A DNA stretch of 64,000 nt, taken from positions 60,620,507 through 60,684,506 of the forward strand of contig OZ024826.1 of NCBI GenBank assembly GCA_964016985.1. The letters run 5' to 3'. The stretch is from Anodontia alba (Eukaryota; Mollusca; Bivalvia; Lucinida; Lucinidae). Shown here one piece after another: positions 54,168 to 64,000 of the stretch. Position numbers and translations under genes: made by a program. The notes beneath the pieces are model-generated. The model did no database searches and was not told the DNA's origin. It saw only the letters and a list, made by a program, of their open reading frames with translations. Positions within the stretch are counted from its first letter, which is position 1. Each line of letters starts with the position of its first letter.

Positions 54168-54530
54168 TTTGGGGCCGATTGTTTACAATCGAGCCATAAT
54201 ATACAAACGCCATCTGAAGGTAGATGTAGTTGTCCATATGATTATCATTGACCAATGGAATTCAACAACGCGTTTGTCCAAAATCTAGGTAACGGTTATT
54301 TATACCCGCGCTATTCTTCTCACTGTCTGTAAAAACTGGACATGGGCATTGGCGAATAGTGCAGACCCAGATCAGAACGCGGCGTCTGATCAGGGTCTGC
54401 ACTATTTGCTTTAATAACAAGTCAAGGATTAAATAAAGCAGTCTTAAGTCCCCATTCAGAACCATTTTCTCAGCCTACTCTCAAAATCAATCGACCCACA
54501 TGTGCTGTCAGTACTTTGATTGTACTATTT
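54168..54530 (+). repeat. Dispersed repeat with intact H hairpin (partner of 17.4 kb)
   Basis: Aligned by eye with 17390-17770. Contains the complete H hairpin at 54352-54409 (GCGAATAGTGCAGACCCAGA + TCAGA, mirrored by TCTGATCAGGGTCTGCACTA + TTTGC). Confidence 0.78.
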
Positions 54531-54559
54531 TAATAATTACAATACATGTACTTATTTCA

Positions 54560-54800
54560 AGGGAAACTGATACACTTTCAGGGGAGGCAACTCTGATTTT
54601 CAGTTTGCTTTTTTCCCTTTTCCTCTGAAAATGGCTTTTCTCTAAAAGGAGAGAATATACTCCCGTGAACATTTGTTTTTTCTTTTAGGGTGCAACCCTT
54701 TTCAGATGGGATCGGTGTGCAGGGAACTAAACAGGAAGTAACAAAAAACGTCCCTTTTGTACAAAATGGCGTAATATCTAGCATTGTTGAGTGTATCCAA
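54560..54800. mobile_element. Family C element
   Basis: Begins GGAAACTGATACACTTTCAG + GGGAGGCAACT, has CTCTAAAAGGAGAGAATATA and CCCTTTTCAGATGGGATCGG, ends TTGAGTGTATCCAATC. Ends are mutual complements (TGATACACT / GAGTGTATC). Confidence 0.75.
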
Positions 54801-55086
54801 TCTCTTTAATTAAAACAGTGGTACCGTAACAGAGTGATTAGAGCGTTTGACAGGACAAACAGGAAAGACAAAACTCACAGAAAGCAGCCGCAAGACACAA
54901 AAAAGAACGAACGACATCAGAATGGCTCGTAGCCAATACCTCAGACACTGACCGCCAGAACTACGAGCGTAAACAAAACCATTAGTTGAACCACAGAGGT
55001 CCCAAACAAAGCCAATAGTCTGAAGTGAATGATAGCACAACACTTTTTATAAACCCTATCAGCCTGTAGACCAAAACATATACCTT
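54801..55086. other. Repeat-like DNA, family unclear
   Basis: AAAACTCACAGAAAGCAGCC, CTCAGACACTGACCGCCAGA and AAAACCATTAGTTGAACCAC share words with sequences near PLE tails (AAACCAATAGTTGAAC at 33.73 kb). Not assigned. Confidence 0.35.
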
Positions 55087-55087
55087 T

Positions 55088-55152
55088 GCAAACAGTGTAG
55101 ATCCAGATGGGACGGCTCGTCACGAGCCGTCTCATCAGGATATATACTGTTT
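55088..55152. repeat. H hairpin
   Basis: GATCCAGATGGGACGGCTCG faces CGAGCCGTCTCATCAGGATA around TCA; the outer arms are GCAAACAGTGTA and TATACTGTTTGC. Confidence 0.93.
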
Positions 55153-55394
55153 GCAATTATTTTTTTTTATTTTACCTGACATACCTACTGGCAAAAAATG
55201 ATTCATCCAAATTCGAGTTAACTTGAGAAATTCATGAGTGAAAGAGTTAACACACGCCACTCCTAAAGTAATCAAGCTATACTTTATATTCAAGCGGTCA
55301 ATATAGACGTATCTGTTATTGATAAACCAAAGCAACTGGAAACAAGTTAAATGATCCGTTCTGGTTGACGGGAATGGCCACACCTCCAGTGGAA

Positions 55395-55910
55395 ATCAAT
55401 CTCACCAAACGGTATTTATCCAAGAGGAGGGGAAGTCTGCTCTTTAAACTTTACTTCTCTCTTGGCTAATTCAGCAGACGACGAATTGGTGATATTTTCT
55501 TATTTTTTCCAGAAAACAGGGTTTGACAGTTCATGCAAACTGTCCCCATTGGAGACAATTTCCCATGAAATATCAAATCTGTTTTCTGGGAAAAATATTT
55601 CAAAATATTGCTGAAAAATTTACCCAGAATGCTAAGCCGTTTAAGTAGACCGAGAAAAAATTCCTATACCAAGAAAGGAAAGTGTCTTCTGTTGCTGTGG
55701 TCTAGTTAACCTTTACCATTCTCTTGGCTTATTCAGCAGACGTCACATTGATAATATTGCTTTCTTCTTTTTTTCCGGAAAACAGGATTTGGCATTGCAT
55801 GCAAAATGTCTCCATTGACACGAAGTGTCAAAGACTATTTTTCTGGCAGAAATAAGAAAATTATTTCAAAATGTTGTCTGCTAAACAATTTTACCCAGAG
55901 TGCTAAGCGT
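55395..55910 (+). mobile_element. Two tandem family E elements
   Basis: Copy a (about 55440-55640) and copy b (about 55715-55910) each start CTCTTGGCTAATTCAGCAGA + CG and end TTTACCCAGAATGCTAAGC. Between and after them AGAAAAAATTCCTATACCAA + GAAAGGAA repeats (55648 and 55927), so the duplicated unit is about 280 bp. Inside, ATGCAAACTGTCCCCATTGG and GACAATTTCCCATGA mark the fold-back. Confidence 0.8.
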
Positions 55911-55964
55911 TAAAAGTAAACCAAGAAGAAATTCCTATACCAAGGAAGGAACTGGATTTCTGAT

Positions 55965-56245
55965 CATTACGTAAACATGCCTATTCCAATATACTGAAAT
56001 TTTTATCACCAAAAAACGAAAATTTTCAGATAAAAAAATTTGATATTTTTCATATTTCTGCTCTAAACATAGATTGTGGGTACTCGTTAGAACCGCCTCG
56101 GCGCGGCGATTCTAACGAGTACCCACAATCTATGTTTGGAGCAAAAATAAGACAAATAATAATGTATACCCCTGTAAACTCCAGTTTTACTACGTAAAAG
56201 TGGGGTTTGACGGGTTCAAAATAATATAGGCATGTTTTCGTGATG
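55965..56245 (-). mobile_element. Family P, copy 12 (R then L arm)
   Basis: Starts CATTACGTAAACATGCCTAT, ends TAGGCATGTTTTCGTGATG. The apex is CCTCGGCGCGGCG, a partly damaged tip. T on both flanks. Confidence 0.92.
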
Positions 56246-56399
56246 TGGAGTGATCTAAAAAAGCTGGAGGCAAGTATAGTGATGTAGAAATTTACCCCTT
56301 TCACTCCTTACTTTCTGCAATGGACTCTTCCGTAGATCAAGATCTACACTACTTGTATAAGAATTTGGTTTGGTCGACTGGGCTGAAAGGGTTGTGGTG

Positions 56400-56880
56400 A
56401 ATGGATACACTGAGTTAATTTTCCGCCACTGTTTTCAAGGGAGATAACTTTCATGACTTTCTGTTTCATCACGAAAACATGCCTACATAATTTTGACACC
56501 CTTAAACCCCACTTTTATGTGGTAAAACTGGGGTTTACAGTGGTAAACATTATTTTTCTTGTTTTTGCTCGAAAACATAGATTGTGAGTACTCGTTAGAA
56601 CCGCCATGATGAAGCGGTTCTAACAAGTACAACAGTCTATGCTTTGAATAGAAAAATGAAAATATCAGAGTTTTTTATCTGAAAATTTTCAGTGTTTGGA
56701 GGTGAAATTTTCTATATATTTGAATAGGCGCGTTTTCGTAATGCGTTTTCTTGCACACCAAGCCCTTTCTGAAAAGGGGTATTCTCTAAAAGGAAAGAAG
56801 TTTCTCACACCTGGAGCAAATTCTTTCCTTTAGAAGTAGACACCTTTTTCAGAATGTCTCCCTTGACATAAATGGAAGAA
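56400..56880. mobile_element. Family C element interrupted by P copy 13
   Basis: ATGGATACACTGAGTT and CAAGGGAGATAACTTTCATG lie left of the P element. CTTGCACACCAAGCCCTTTC + TGAAAAGGGGTATTCTCTAA + AAGGAAAGAA lies right of it. Aligned against the reverse of 54560-54800 the host junction is CTTTCTGTTT then CGTTTTCTTGC. Confidence 0.7.
56467..56743 (+). mobile_element. Family P, copy 13 (L then R arm), eroded stem
   Basis: Ends CATCACGAAAACATGCCTAC and GAATAGGCGCGTTTTCGTAATG. The stem has accumulated mismatches (CCGCCATGATGAAGCGG) and is the oldest-looking full copy. No target duplication is visible against the family C host. Confidence 0.9.
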
Positions 56881-56884
56881 AATC

Positions 56885-57445
56885 TACTAACACAGTGGTG
56901 TGATCCTTGAATGATTTCAATCCACGTTTCAGTGACTTACAGTGTAAGCATGAGAGTGAATAAACAAAGTTATAGGGAAGATAATTAGTATTATTAGAAG
57001 TAAATATCAGATACAGATTAACAGGTTTCATTTTCATTCATCATGCTAAAATGACACAAATCCTCTGAGACTTGAAGTAGATATTAAAGTCCCAGTACAT
57101 AACGTTAGGACTTCCTCTGTTGTCTATTTTAATGCCCTTAGCTTGATAATCTAGTTTGTACATAGCACATAAGATAATATCTATTGTTTAAAATAGAGCA
57201 ACTAAATTTAATTTTATTAGGTTATGTACATTTTTGTGTGTATGTAATAATGCTTTTGATACATATGCATTTAGCACAAATGCAAGCTTCTGTTTGTTAT
57301 GTTTAACTTGGATGTTCTATTGCTTTTGTTTATTTATTTGTTTTTTATTTATTTATTTTTTCATTTTATTTATTATGTTAAACAACCCAACAGCCCTCCA
57401 CCCCCTCCCCCCTCAAAGCACAGTGTTTAAACAATTTAAATATAA
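56885..57445. other. Non-coding DNA upstream of the LINE
   Basis: No recognised feature. T-rich (TTTATTTATTTATTTTTTC at about 57346) and C-rich (ACCCCCTCCCCCCTC at about 57400) patches. A 5' untranslated region of the LINE cannot be excluded. Confidence 0.4.
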
Positions 57446-59705
57446 ACATACTGAAAATTGTTGATTTAAAAATACTTTCATACAATACACAAGGCCTTCA
57501 AAGTTTGCAAAAAAAAAGTTAATGTTTTGACTATCTTAAAGAGAAAAAAAGCAAATATACTGTTTACAAGATATACGCTTTATAAAAGAAAATGAAGTAA
57601 ATATAATTGATCAGTGGGGTAATAGTAATTGTAGTTTTATTAATTATAAATCAAATGCTAGAGGTGTTGCAATACTTTTCGGAAAAGAATTAGACTATGA
57701 AATAAATAATAAGTTAATAGACCAAAATGGAAATTGCATCATTGTAGATATAACTGTAGCTAGCAGACGATTACCTTGAGTAAACTTATATGGACCAAAC
57801 ACAGATGAACCTATTCTTTTTTCCAAAACATCTCCGACTCTATTGAAGATATGGGAAACAGTGATATCATTATCTGTGGTGACTATAACTGTGTTCTAGA
57901 CCCTGACCTTAACTACTATAATTTTCAATCAATCAATAATGTTAAAGCTTGTGACAAAATACTAGAAATAATAAACACAAAATATCTATTGGGCCCTTTT
58001 AGAGAGCAAAATCCAGCACAAAAATGTTTACGTGGAGGAAAAAAAATCTTGTAAACAAGTTAGGTTAGACTCCTTTCTGATTTCTGAAAGCTTAATGCAA
58101 TTTACTAAACAATCATTGATTGAAACAAGCTACAGATCTGATCATTCAATGATATCTCTAGAACTTAATCTAACAGATTTTACTCATGGCAAGTCATACT
58201 GGAAACATAACAATTCCTTGCTTAGCGACTCAGAATATTTTCACGTATGATTAGAAAAATAGTACAGATTAAACAACAGTATGCATTGCCTGTCTATAAC
58301 ATGGAGGAAATAGACTTCCAAATGAAGAAATACAATTCACTATAAATGACCAGCTTTTCTTAGATACATTATTAAGGAACATCGAAGAGAATCAATATCT
58401 TACGCAAGTTATATAAATAAACAAAAAATCATAGAGAGAAAGCTTTGATAAAAAATATTAATGACCTTAAAAATAGTGTAGATAAAAAAAACATACAGCA
58501 GATAGAAATTATACGAACTGAGCTTTATGATATTAGAAATTATAAAATAAAAGGACACATGATTCGATCTAAAGCACAATATATAGACCTAGGGGAAAAA
58601 CCTATAAAATATTTCTGTGGTTTAGAAAACATAATTTTGTTTCAAAAATAATAAGTAAAATTATAAAAGATGATGAAACAGTTATAACAGAACAATCAGA
58701 AATCTTGAAAGAAATAGAACTATATTATAAAAAGCTATATGAGAATAAAGATGATACTTTGGAAAAATATTAGTTTAGAAGAATATAGGAAAAATACAAA
58801 AATGACTTAACTTTCAGACCAAGAAGCACTCGACCCTGATAGACTGTTAACCTTTAAAGAAATATCAAATTCGTTATATTTAATTTGAAACACGGCAAAA
58901 GTCCAGGAATAAGTGGTTTCTCTGCAGAATTTTTCAAAGTATTCTGGAGGCAAATAGGTATTTTTGTACTCAGATCATTAAATTTAGGATGTAAAAATTG
59001 GGGAACTTTCTATATGTCAACGCCAGGGCATTATAACTTGCATTCCAAAAGAAAATAAACCTAAACAACATCTTAAAAATTAGAGACCCCTAACAAAATA
59101 ATTAACAAGGATCAAACTGGTTTTATAAAAAGGAAGATATATTGGTGAAAATACCAGATTAATTTATGACATCATGAATTACACTGAACAAAACACTATT
59201 CCAGGTTTACTGTTATTAATAGATTTTTAGAAGGCCTTTGATTCACTGTCATGGTCATTAATAAAGCGATGAAATACCTGAATTTTGGTGAGTTCTTGAT
59301 ACACCGGAGAGAAATATTTTATAAGAACATTACATCTGCAGTTATCCAGTGTGGATATTTGTCAACATTTTTCAGAATTGGTCGTGGATGCCATCAGGGA
59401 GATCCTCTCTCACCATACCTGTTTATAATATGTGCAGAGTCTCTCTTCTGTTATCAGGCAAAATAAAAAAAATAAAGGCATTTTTGTTAAAGATATTGAA
59501 TTTAAAATACCACAGTTTGCGGATGATACTCCAATATTTCTAGATAGCTTAAATGATTCGCTTGATAATACTCTGTATGAATTAGAAAGATTTGCTAAAA
59601 TATCAGGCATAAAGATAAATTTTGATAAAACTCAGGTAGTTTGGATCGGCTCCAAAAATACAGTTCACAGTTCAGAAAAAAATAAAATATTGGGTATAAA
59701 CTTCA

Positions 59706-59840
59706 ACTTAGTGCTTTTCGTACGTTTGTTTGGTTTGTGCTTGCTTAGATTTGTCGGTTTCCTCTTCCTCTTGGGGTCTAGGAAGGGCTGCGGTTTGTGA
59801 TTGTGGCACTCCCTGGACTTTTCTCTTACCTTTTTTAGAC
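59706..59840 (+). mobile_element. PLE-tail fragment nested in the LINE
   Basis: TTAGTGCTTTTCGTACGTTT through CCTCTTCCTCTTGGGGTCTA + GGAAGGGCTGCGGTTTGTGA to ACTTTTCTCTTACC is the reverse complement of 1925-2045. It separates KILGINFN from DLDKM of the LINE. The coding sense on either side is continuous once it is removed. Confidence 0.85.
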
Positions 59841-61010
59841 CTAGACAAAATGGAAATGGAGAACTATAAGGTAAACTACAACAACTTGAAAATATAGTAA
59901 AACATTGGGAAAACGGTCGCTTACACCACTTGGCAAAATAACAATAATAAAAACATTTATGATTTCAGTCTTAAACCACTTATTTTTAATGCATCCAAAT
60001 CCAAGTTAAACTATCATTCAACAAATAAACAAAGTAATGTTCAGTTTTTTATGAAATAATAAGACAAGTAAAATAAAAGTTTAAACAGTGCAAAAACAAT
60101 ACTGTGATGGTGGATTAAAAATGATAAATTTGGATGCTTTTATACAAGCTTTAAAATCCACATGTATACGAAGGCTACTAATTACAAATCTCAAATGGCA
60201 GGTCTTCATAAAAACACATGTAGATATTGAAAAATTAACAAATTGTAACATGATATTTATAGAAGAAACAACTGGGACCTTAAAAACAAGTTTTGGAAAG
60301 ATGTTTTGCAATCTCTGATTAATATTAATAAGAAATCAGTGGTGAGTGAGGCAGATCTAAAAAGTCCAGTATTTTATAATAATAACATAAAGATAGGAGG
60401 AACATATATCTTCTATAGTATGTGGTATAATAGAGGTATAAAATATATTAATGATTAAATAAACGAAAATGGCAAATTTTACACTGAAACTGAGTTCTCA
60501 GCAAAACGGGGATAAAAACAAACTTTTTGCAATACAGTGGTTTGATAAAAGCATTAGAAATATGTTTAAAAGACATGAATATAGAAATAACCCATAAGGA
60601 ACAATGCCCTTTAATCCCATCCCACATTTCCTCTCTATTACAACACCAGAAGAGAAGTAAAGCTATGTACAATATTCTAAATAAAAATGGTGATACACCC
60701 ACAGGACAATGTTCTTGGAACAACATTTTTCGGGAGAGGGATATATATGTTTCCATTTCATGTTACTAAATATACTGCACTTCAGTGGTATCAAATTAGT
60801 ATTAATCACAACATTTTAGTCACTACTAAATTGTTAAACCAAATGAAAAAAAGAAATGATGCCCTCTGCACCCTTTGTCAGACGGGTAATGAAACATTTG
60901 TACATTTACTGTGGAATTGTTGTTAAACACAACAGTTCATTAATGGCATAACCCATTGGTTAAATTCATATAACATACATTGTAATCTTACAGAAGAGTA
61001 CTTCATTTTT

Positions 61011-61276
61011 CATTACGAAAACATGCCTATATAATGTTGACCCACTTAAACCCCACTTTTATATAGTAAAACTGGGTTAACAGGCATATACATTATTATT
61101 CTTATTTCTGCTCAAAAAACTTAGATTAGCTTAGGCGAGGTGGTTCTAACGAGTTCCAACAATCTATGTTTTAAGCAGAAATATGAAAAAAAAAGATATC
61201 AGAAGTTTTACCTGAAAACTTCCAGTTTTTGGTGGTGAAATTTTCAATATATTTGAATAGGCGTGTTTTCGTAATG
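61011..61276 (+). mobile_element. Family P, copy 14 nested in the LINE (L then R arm)
   Basis: Starts CATTACGAAAACATGCCTAT, ends GAATAGGCGTGTTTTCGTAATG. The left arm of the central palindrome is largely deleted (CTTAGATTAGCTTAGGCGAG). The host reads TTC ATT TTT before it and GGT TTG CAA AAG after it, with at most one extra T. Confidence 0.92.
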
Positions 61277-61660
61277 TGGTTTGCAAAAGGAGCATAGTGT
61301 AGATAAAATATTGCATTTTATCTTTTTATATGCAAAATACTATATTTATCAAACTAGATGTAAAAACCAACAACTGTATATCAGAGTATTTAAAATGAAA
61401 CTTCAAGTAATGTATAGAATAATAGACAGATTGCACTATCAGACCAAGAAGAAGAAACTTTCTTGGCAGATTGGAGCCCATATCTAGCATTAACTAATGA
61501 TATTTTATAAACTTACTGTATTTTTAAGTAAAATAAAAAAAAAAACAGAAAAACAGTCAAAAGGATAACAAAATAGAATGTTAAAATGATAAAAGTACAA
61601 ATCATTGTGCTTGTACTAAGTCCTTCCCCAAACCGAGTACAGAGTACTTTTTCTTATGTA

Positions 61661-62210
61661 TTTAAACGTCCAAAATCTTGGGAGTTCTACGCTGGTTTGC
61701 AGATAGTATGATAGTAGAGTGAAAGGTGTACTACTACTGAACATGTATAAGGCTGTCGGGTTTTTTAAAATGAAATCCGTAACTGATACATTTTATATAG
61801 AGATCTTAGAAAATAATTGTATAGACCTCAAGCACACCCCAGCCTCTTCGATTCATCATTGTGTACCTACGTTACAATAAAATATTCTTGGATATGCACA
61901 AAATAGCATAATTGACCGTACACAGAGTGTCAAGGAATGATGTTGAGAAGAGGTCTACGTGTAGTGGTTAAATGCTATAAATACATCATAAGATCATAGT
62001 TTTGATAAGCCATCAAAGTCCCAAGCTTTCAAACGGATATGCATGGGAAAACAGTGCAGATCCAGATTAGACTGAAAAGAGAAGTCTGACCTGGGTCTGA
62101 ACTGTTTTCCTCTTCTTCAGGTAACTACAGTAAATTTAAACGTCCAAAATCTTGGGAGTTTTACGGTGGTTTGCAGATAGTATGATAGTAGAGTGAAAGG
62201 TGTACTACCA
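61661..62210 (+). repeat. Pair of 76-bp direct repeats bracketing an H hairpin
   Basis: TTTAAACGTCCAAAATCTTG + GGAGTT + TTTGCAGATAGTATGATAGT + AGAGTGAAAGGTGTACTAC occurs at 61661-61737 and 62135-62210, nearly identical. Between them is about 400 bp with an H hairpin (62046-62110). It may be a recent local duplication or the terminal repeats of a small element. Confidence 0.88.
62046..62110. repeat. H hairpin
   Basis: AAAACAGTGCAGATCCAGAT + TAGACT pairs with AGTCTGACCTGGGTCTGAAC + TGTTTTC. Confidence 0.88.
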
Positions 62211-62640
62211 CATAATTCATAAACATAAAATACTAATTATACATGTCCATGTATTGACAGACTCCAGACTGTCAGGGTGAAAGAGAATGAGAGGGTAGTA
62301 CACATGATATTTGAAAGATGAAAGAAAGAAAATACTGGAGAACCTCTTTTAGATATGACCCGGGTCTGAAAGAGGAATTGTAAAGGGGAATAATACAAAG
62401 GAATAAAACTTACAGATTTGAAAAAAAAAGCAAAGCTTTGTAAAATACGATCAACTCCCTTTATACCGAACTTGATACAACGACATATGTCGCCCATATC
62501 GACTACACGACTGGCCACCTTTCGGAAATCTCTTTAAGGTATATCTTGCAACTTTTAAAATTCGAATAGTAAAATTTGGACACAAGAATTAAAATCCTGA
62601 GTGAACCAATGTAGAAGAGCGAAGTAACCAGTTTGCAAAC
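62211..62640. other. Non-coding DNA, nothing recognised
   Basis: The 93-codon minus-strand frame at 62518-62237 has no recognised motif and is Phe/Ser-rich from AT-rich DNA. Confidence 0.35.
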
Positions 62641-62694
62641 GTTTAACAGTGTACAAATAAATAAATATTCCCTGTTTTGCAAATCTGGTCACTT

Positions 62695-62895
62695 TATACC
62701 GCCTTTACCATTAGCATGCTGGATAAAATTTTCAGCAGACAACATTTTGAAAATAGAATTTGACATTTCATGCATATTCGGAGACAATTTGCAGGAAACG
62801 TCCGACCCTTTTCTTCTAGAAAAAAAAAAAAGAATAATCTCATCAGTTGGTCGTTTCGTCTGCTGAATCTGCCTATAGCGTGGTAAGTGCTAAAT
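62695..62895. mobile_element. Family E element, divergent
   Basis: TTACCATTAGCATGCTGGAT + AAAATTTTCAGCAGACAACA at the left faces TCGTTTCGTCTGCTGAATCT at the right. GACATTTCATGCATATTCGG and GACAATTTGCAGG lie inside. Confidence 0.65.
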
Positions 62896-63305
62896 TTGGT
62901 CTAAAGCCATGATATTTTACAATTAGAATGTTTAAGATATTTACAGCGATTTTCTTTATGAGCAAACAATTCACAGTGACATCAATGCCGATATTAACCA
63001 AATTTTACTGATCAGAGTCTCCATTTTTATATTTAATACGACATTTCTATAAAGCAGAGTATTTATAAAAACTAACCAGACACACCTTCTATTGGAAATG
63101 TGCAGGTCCAAATAGTTAAGGTAGAAGAATCCATTCGGCGTATAAAGGTTTATGAATATTACCCTGTAATGAAAAGGCAGCCGCCCTTCTGATACATGAT
63201 CAGTATTATGATAACGCATATGTTCACGCATGCGTATTCCAATGTGAGAAAAACACGTATATTGCATTGCAGTTTCTAGTTCTGTTTACATACTGTCCTC
63301 GTAAA
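62896..63305. other. Non-coding DNA, nothing recognised
   Basis: No repeat or gene signal. The 98-codon minus-strand frame at 63267-62971 is unassigned. Confidence 0.35.
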
Positions 63306-63307
63306 TC

Positions 63308-63583
63308 CATTACGAAAACACGCCTATTCAAATATATTGAAAATTCACCTAAAAAAATGAAAATTTTCAGATAAAAACTCTGATATTTTTTCATATTTCT
63401 CCTCAAAACATAGATTGTGGGTACTCATTAGAACCGCCTCGGTGAAGCGAACCCACAAGTACCCACAATTTATGTTTTTGGGCAGAAATAAGAAAAATAA
63501 TGTATACCCCTGTAAACCCCAGTTTTACTTAATAAAAGTGGGGTTTAAGGGAGTCTAAACTAAATAGGCGTGTTTTCGTGATG
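63308..63583 (-). mobile_element. Family P, copy 15 (R then L arm), broken stem
   Basis: Starts CATTACGAAAACACGCCTAT, ends TAGGCGTGTTTTCGTGATG; the L end carries GGCG where most L ends carry GGCA. The right stem arm is damaged (GGTGAAGCGAACCCACAAGT), so the hairpin is imperfect. Confidence 0.91.
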
Positions 63584-63759
63584 TCTAGAACTGTAATACT
63601 AGAACTTATTCTCATTTGACAATTACCTATGACCCCGGCCTATGACCTCAATGGGTCATTATCGCCGATATGTGGCTTTAAAAACCGACGATCCGTGGTA
63701 ACGTGACCTGCCAAGACAATGCTAAAAGAACTAGAAATATTACTCCGACGTAATGTTCA

Positions 63760-63985
63760 AAGGGAACTGATACACGTTCAGGCGAGGTAACTGTGTCAAA
63801 ATATTAACCCTCCCTTTTGAAAAAAGAATCTATTCAGACACACTGTTTCCTATTTAAAGGCGTTTGGTGTGTAGGAAAGCAAAACACGAAAGTACAATAG
63901 GTGCCTCTCTTGTAAAAATGGCGGATAAACAACCAGATGTATCCGCCCCCCTTTAGGGAGCAATTTGATACACTCGGTAGATATC
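63760..63985. mobile_element. Family C element
   Basis: Starts GGGAACTGATACACGTTCAG + GCGAGGTAACTGTG and ends CCCTTTAGGGAGCAATTTGA + TACACTCGG. CCTTTTGAAAAAAGAATC and GGCGTTTGGTGTGTAGG lie inside. Confidence 0.65.
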
Positions 63986-64000
63986 CGCCCTACGTTACAA

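Larger units (their letters stand above)
57455..61500 (+). pseudogene. Non-LTR retrotransposon (LINE), endonuclease plus RT, decayed
   Basis: Plus-strand relic of an endonuclease/reverse transcriptase ORF of roughly 1,200 codons. AP-endonuclease-type domain: LSYNTQGLQSLQ at 57470, IIICGDYNCVLDPDLNYY at 57863, and SYRSDHSMISLEL at 58125. Linker KGHMIRSKAQYIDLGEKP at 58550. RT: HGKSPGISGFSAEFFK at about 58890, DQTGFI at 59110, RGCHQGDPLSPYLFIICAES at 59383 and the catalytic box FADD at 59516-59527. C-terminal part to about 61490 with LCTLCQTGNETFVHLLWNCC (60870-60926) and YIYQTRCKNQQLYIRV. The Cys/His cluster suggests a zinc-binding tail. Many stops and frameshifts, an insertion at 59706 and a P element at 61011 make it dead. 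I place it near the L1/Tx1-like clades only tentatively. No ORF1 was seen. Confidence 0.85.

Overview
The window looks like nuclear DNA of an invertebrate, most likely a bivalve mollusc. It is AT-rich with long homopolymer and dinucleotide runs. It carries Penelope-like, Ty3/gypsy and LINE relics and many dispersed repeats of a style I associate with clam genomes; that identification rests on memory, not a search. I find no bacterial-type operons, no rRNA genes, no CRISPR array and no intact protein-coding gene. Nearly all ORFs above 60 codons fall in repeats or low-complexity DNA. The only hints of host genes are a few weak exon-like stretches (26.7-27.1, 43.8, 22.8 kb) and an unassigned coding-like ORF (15.4-15.6 kb).

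Family names used below. P: about 280 bp, ends CAT(C/T)ACGAAAACA and its mirror, with a near-perfect 94-bp palindrome in the middle; 14 copies plus one divergent palindrome. H: about 60-65 bp hairpins starting GCAAACAGTGTAGATCC. TTAA elements: piggyBac-like MITEs flanked by TTAA; some carry an H hairpin inside. B: about 230 bp, ends GCCGCAACGTGAGAAA, interior rich in CTGATC/GATCAG. C: ends near TGATACACTTTCAGG, with CTCTAAAAGGAG motifs. E: imperfect fold-back marked by CAGCAGACGACAAATTG. F: 17-bp perfect inverted ends GGGCCCATTTGTTCAAA. D: about 300-bp unit containing GTGTGGCGGCCGTAAAAAGT. PLE tail: 3' non-coding part of the Penelope-like elements.

Layout. 0.8-6.2 kb: PLE tail, a D unit, a decayed minus-strand Penelope-like element, a gutted Ty3/gypsy element and a degraded tandem array. 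6.3-20 kb: P copies 1-7, a local duplication whose two copies end in different P arms, a tRNA-derived SINE, a 1.2-kb fold-back transposon with a perfect 6-bp target duplication and a P copy inside it, microsatellites, and B copies. 20-30 kb: a 1.6-kb dispersed repeat with 350-bp internal units, F, TTAA, B and E elements, a covarying relative of the P palindrome, and candidate exons. 30-37.6 kb: three tandem arrays (72, 104 and about 140 bp), a TTAA-flanked MITE inside the 104-bp array, and a second Penelope-like relic. 38-50 kb: mostly unremarkable AT-rich DNA with C, D, pogo-type and H elements and a third Penelope-like relic. 50-64 kb: seven more P copies, C, E and H elements, and a decayed LINE (57.45-61.5 kb) carrying two nested insertions.

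The most interesting system is family P. Its central hairpin stays nearly perfect while the two arms outside it are unrelated. The apex base varies between copies, one relative shows paired changes in both stem arms, one copy has two identical-type arms, and three copies have lost one stem arm wholly or in part. Where the host sequence can be inferred (LINE, fold-back array, C element), insertion left little or no target duplication. Together this suggests hairpin-dependent mobility or repair of an undescribed kind; the mechanism is inference.
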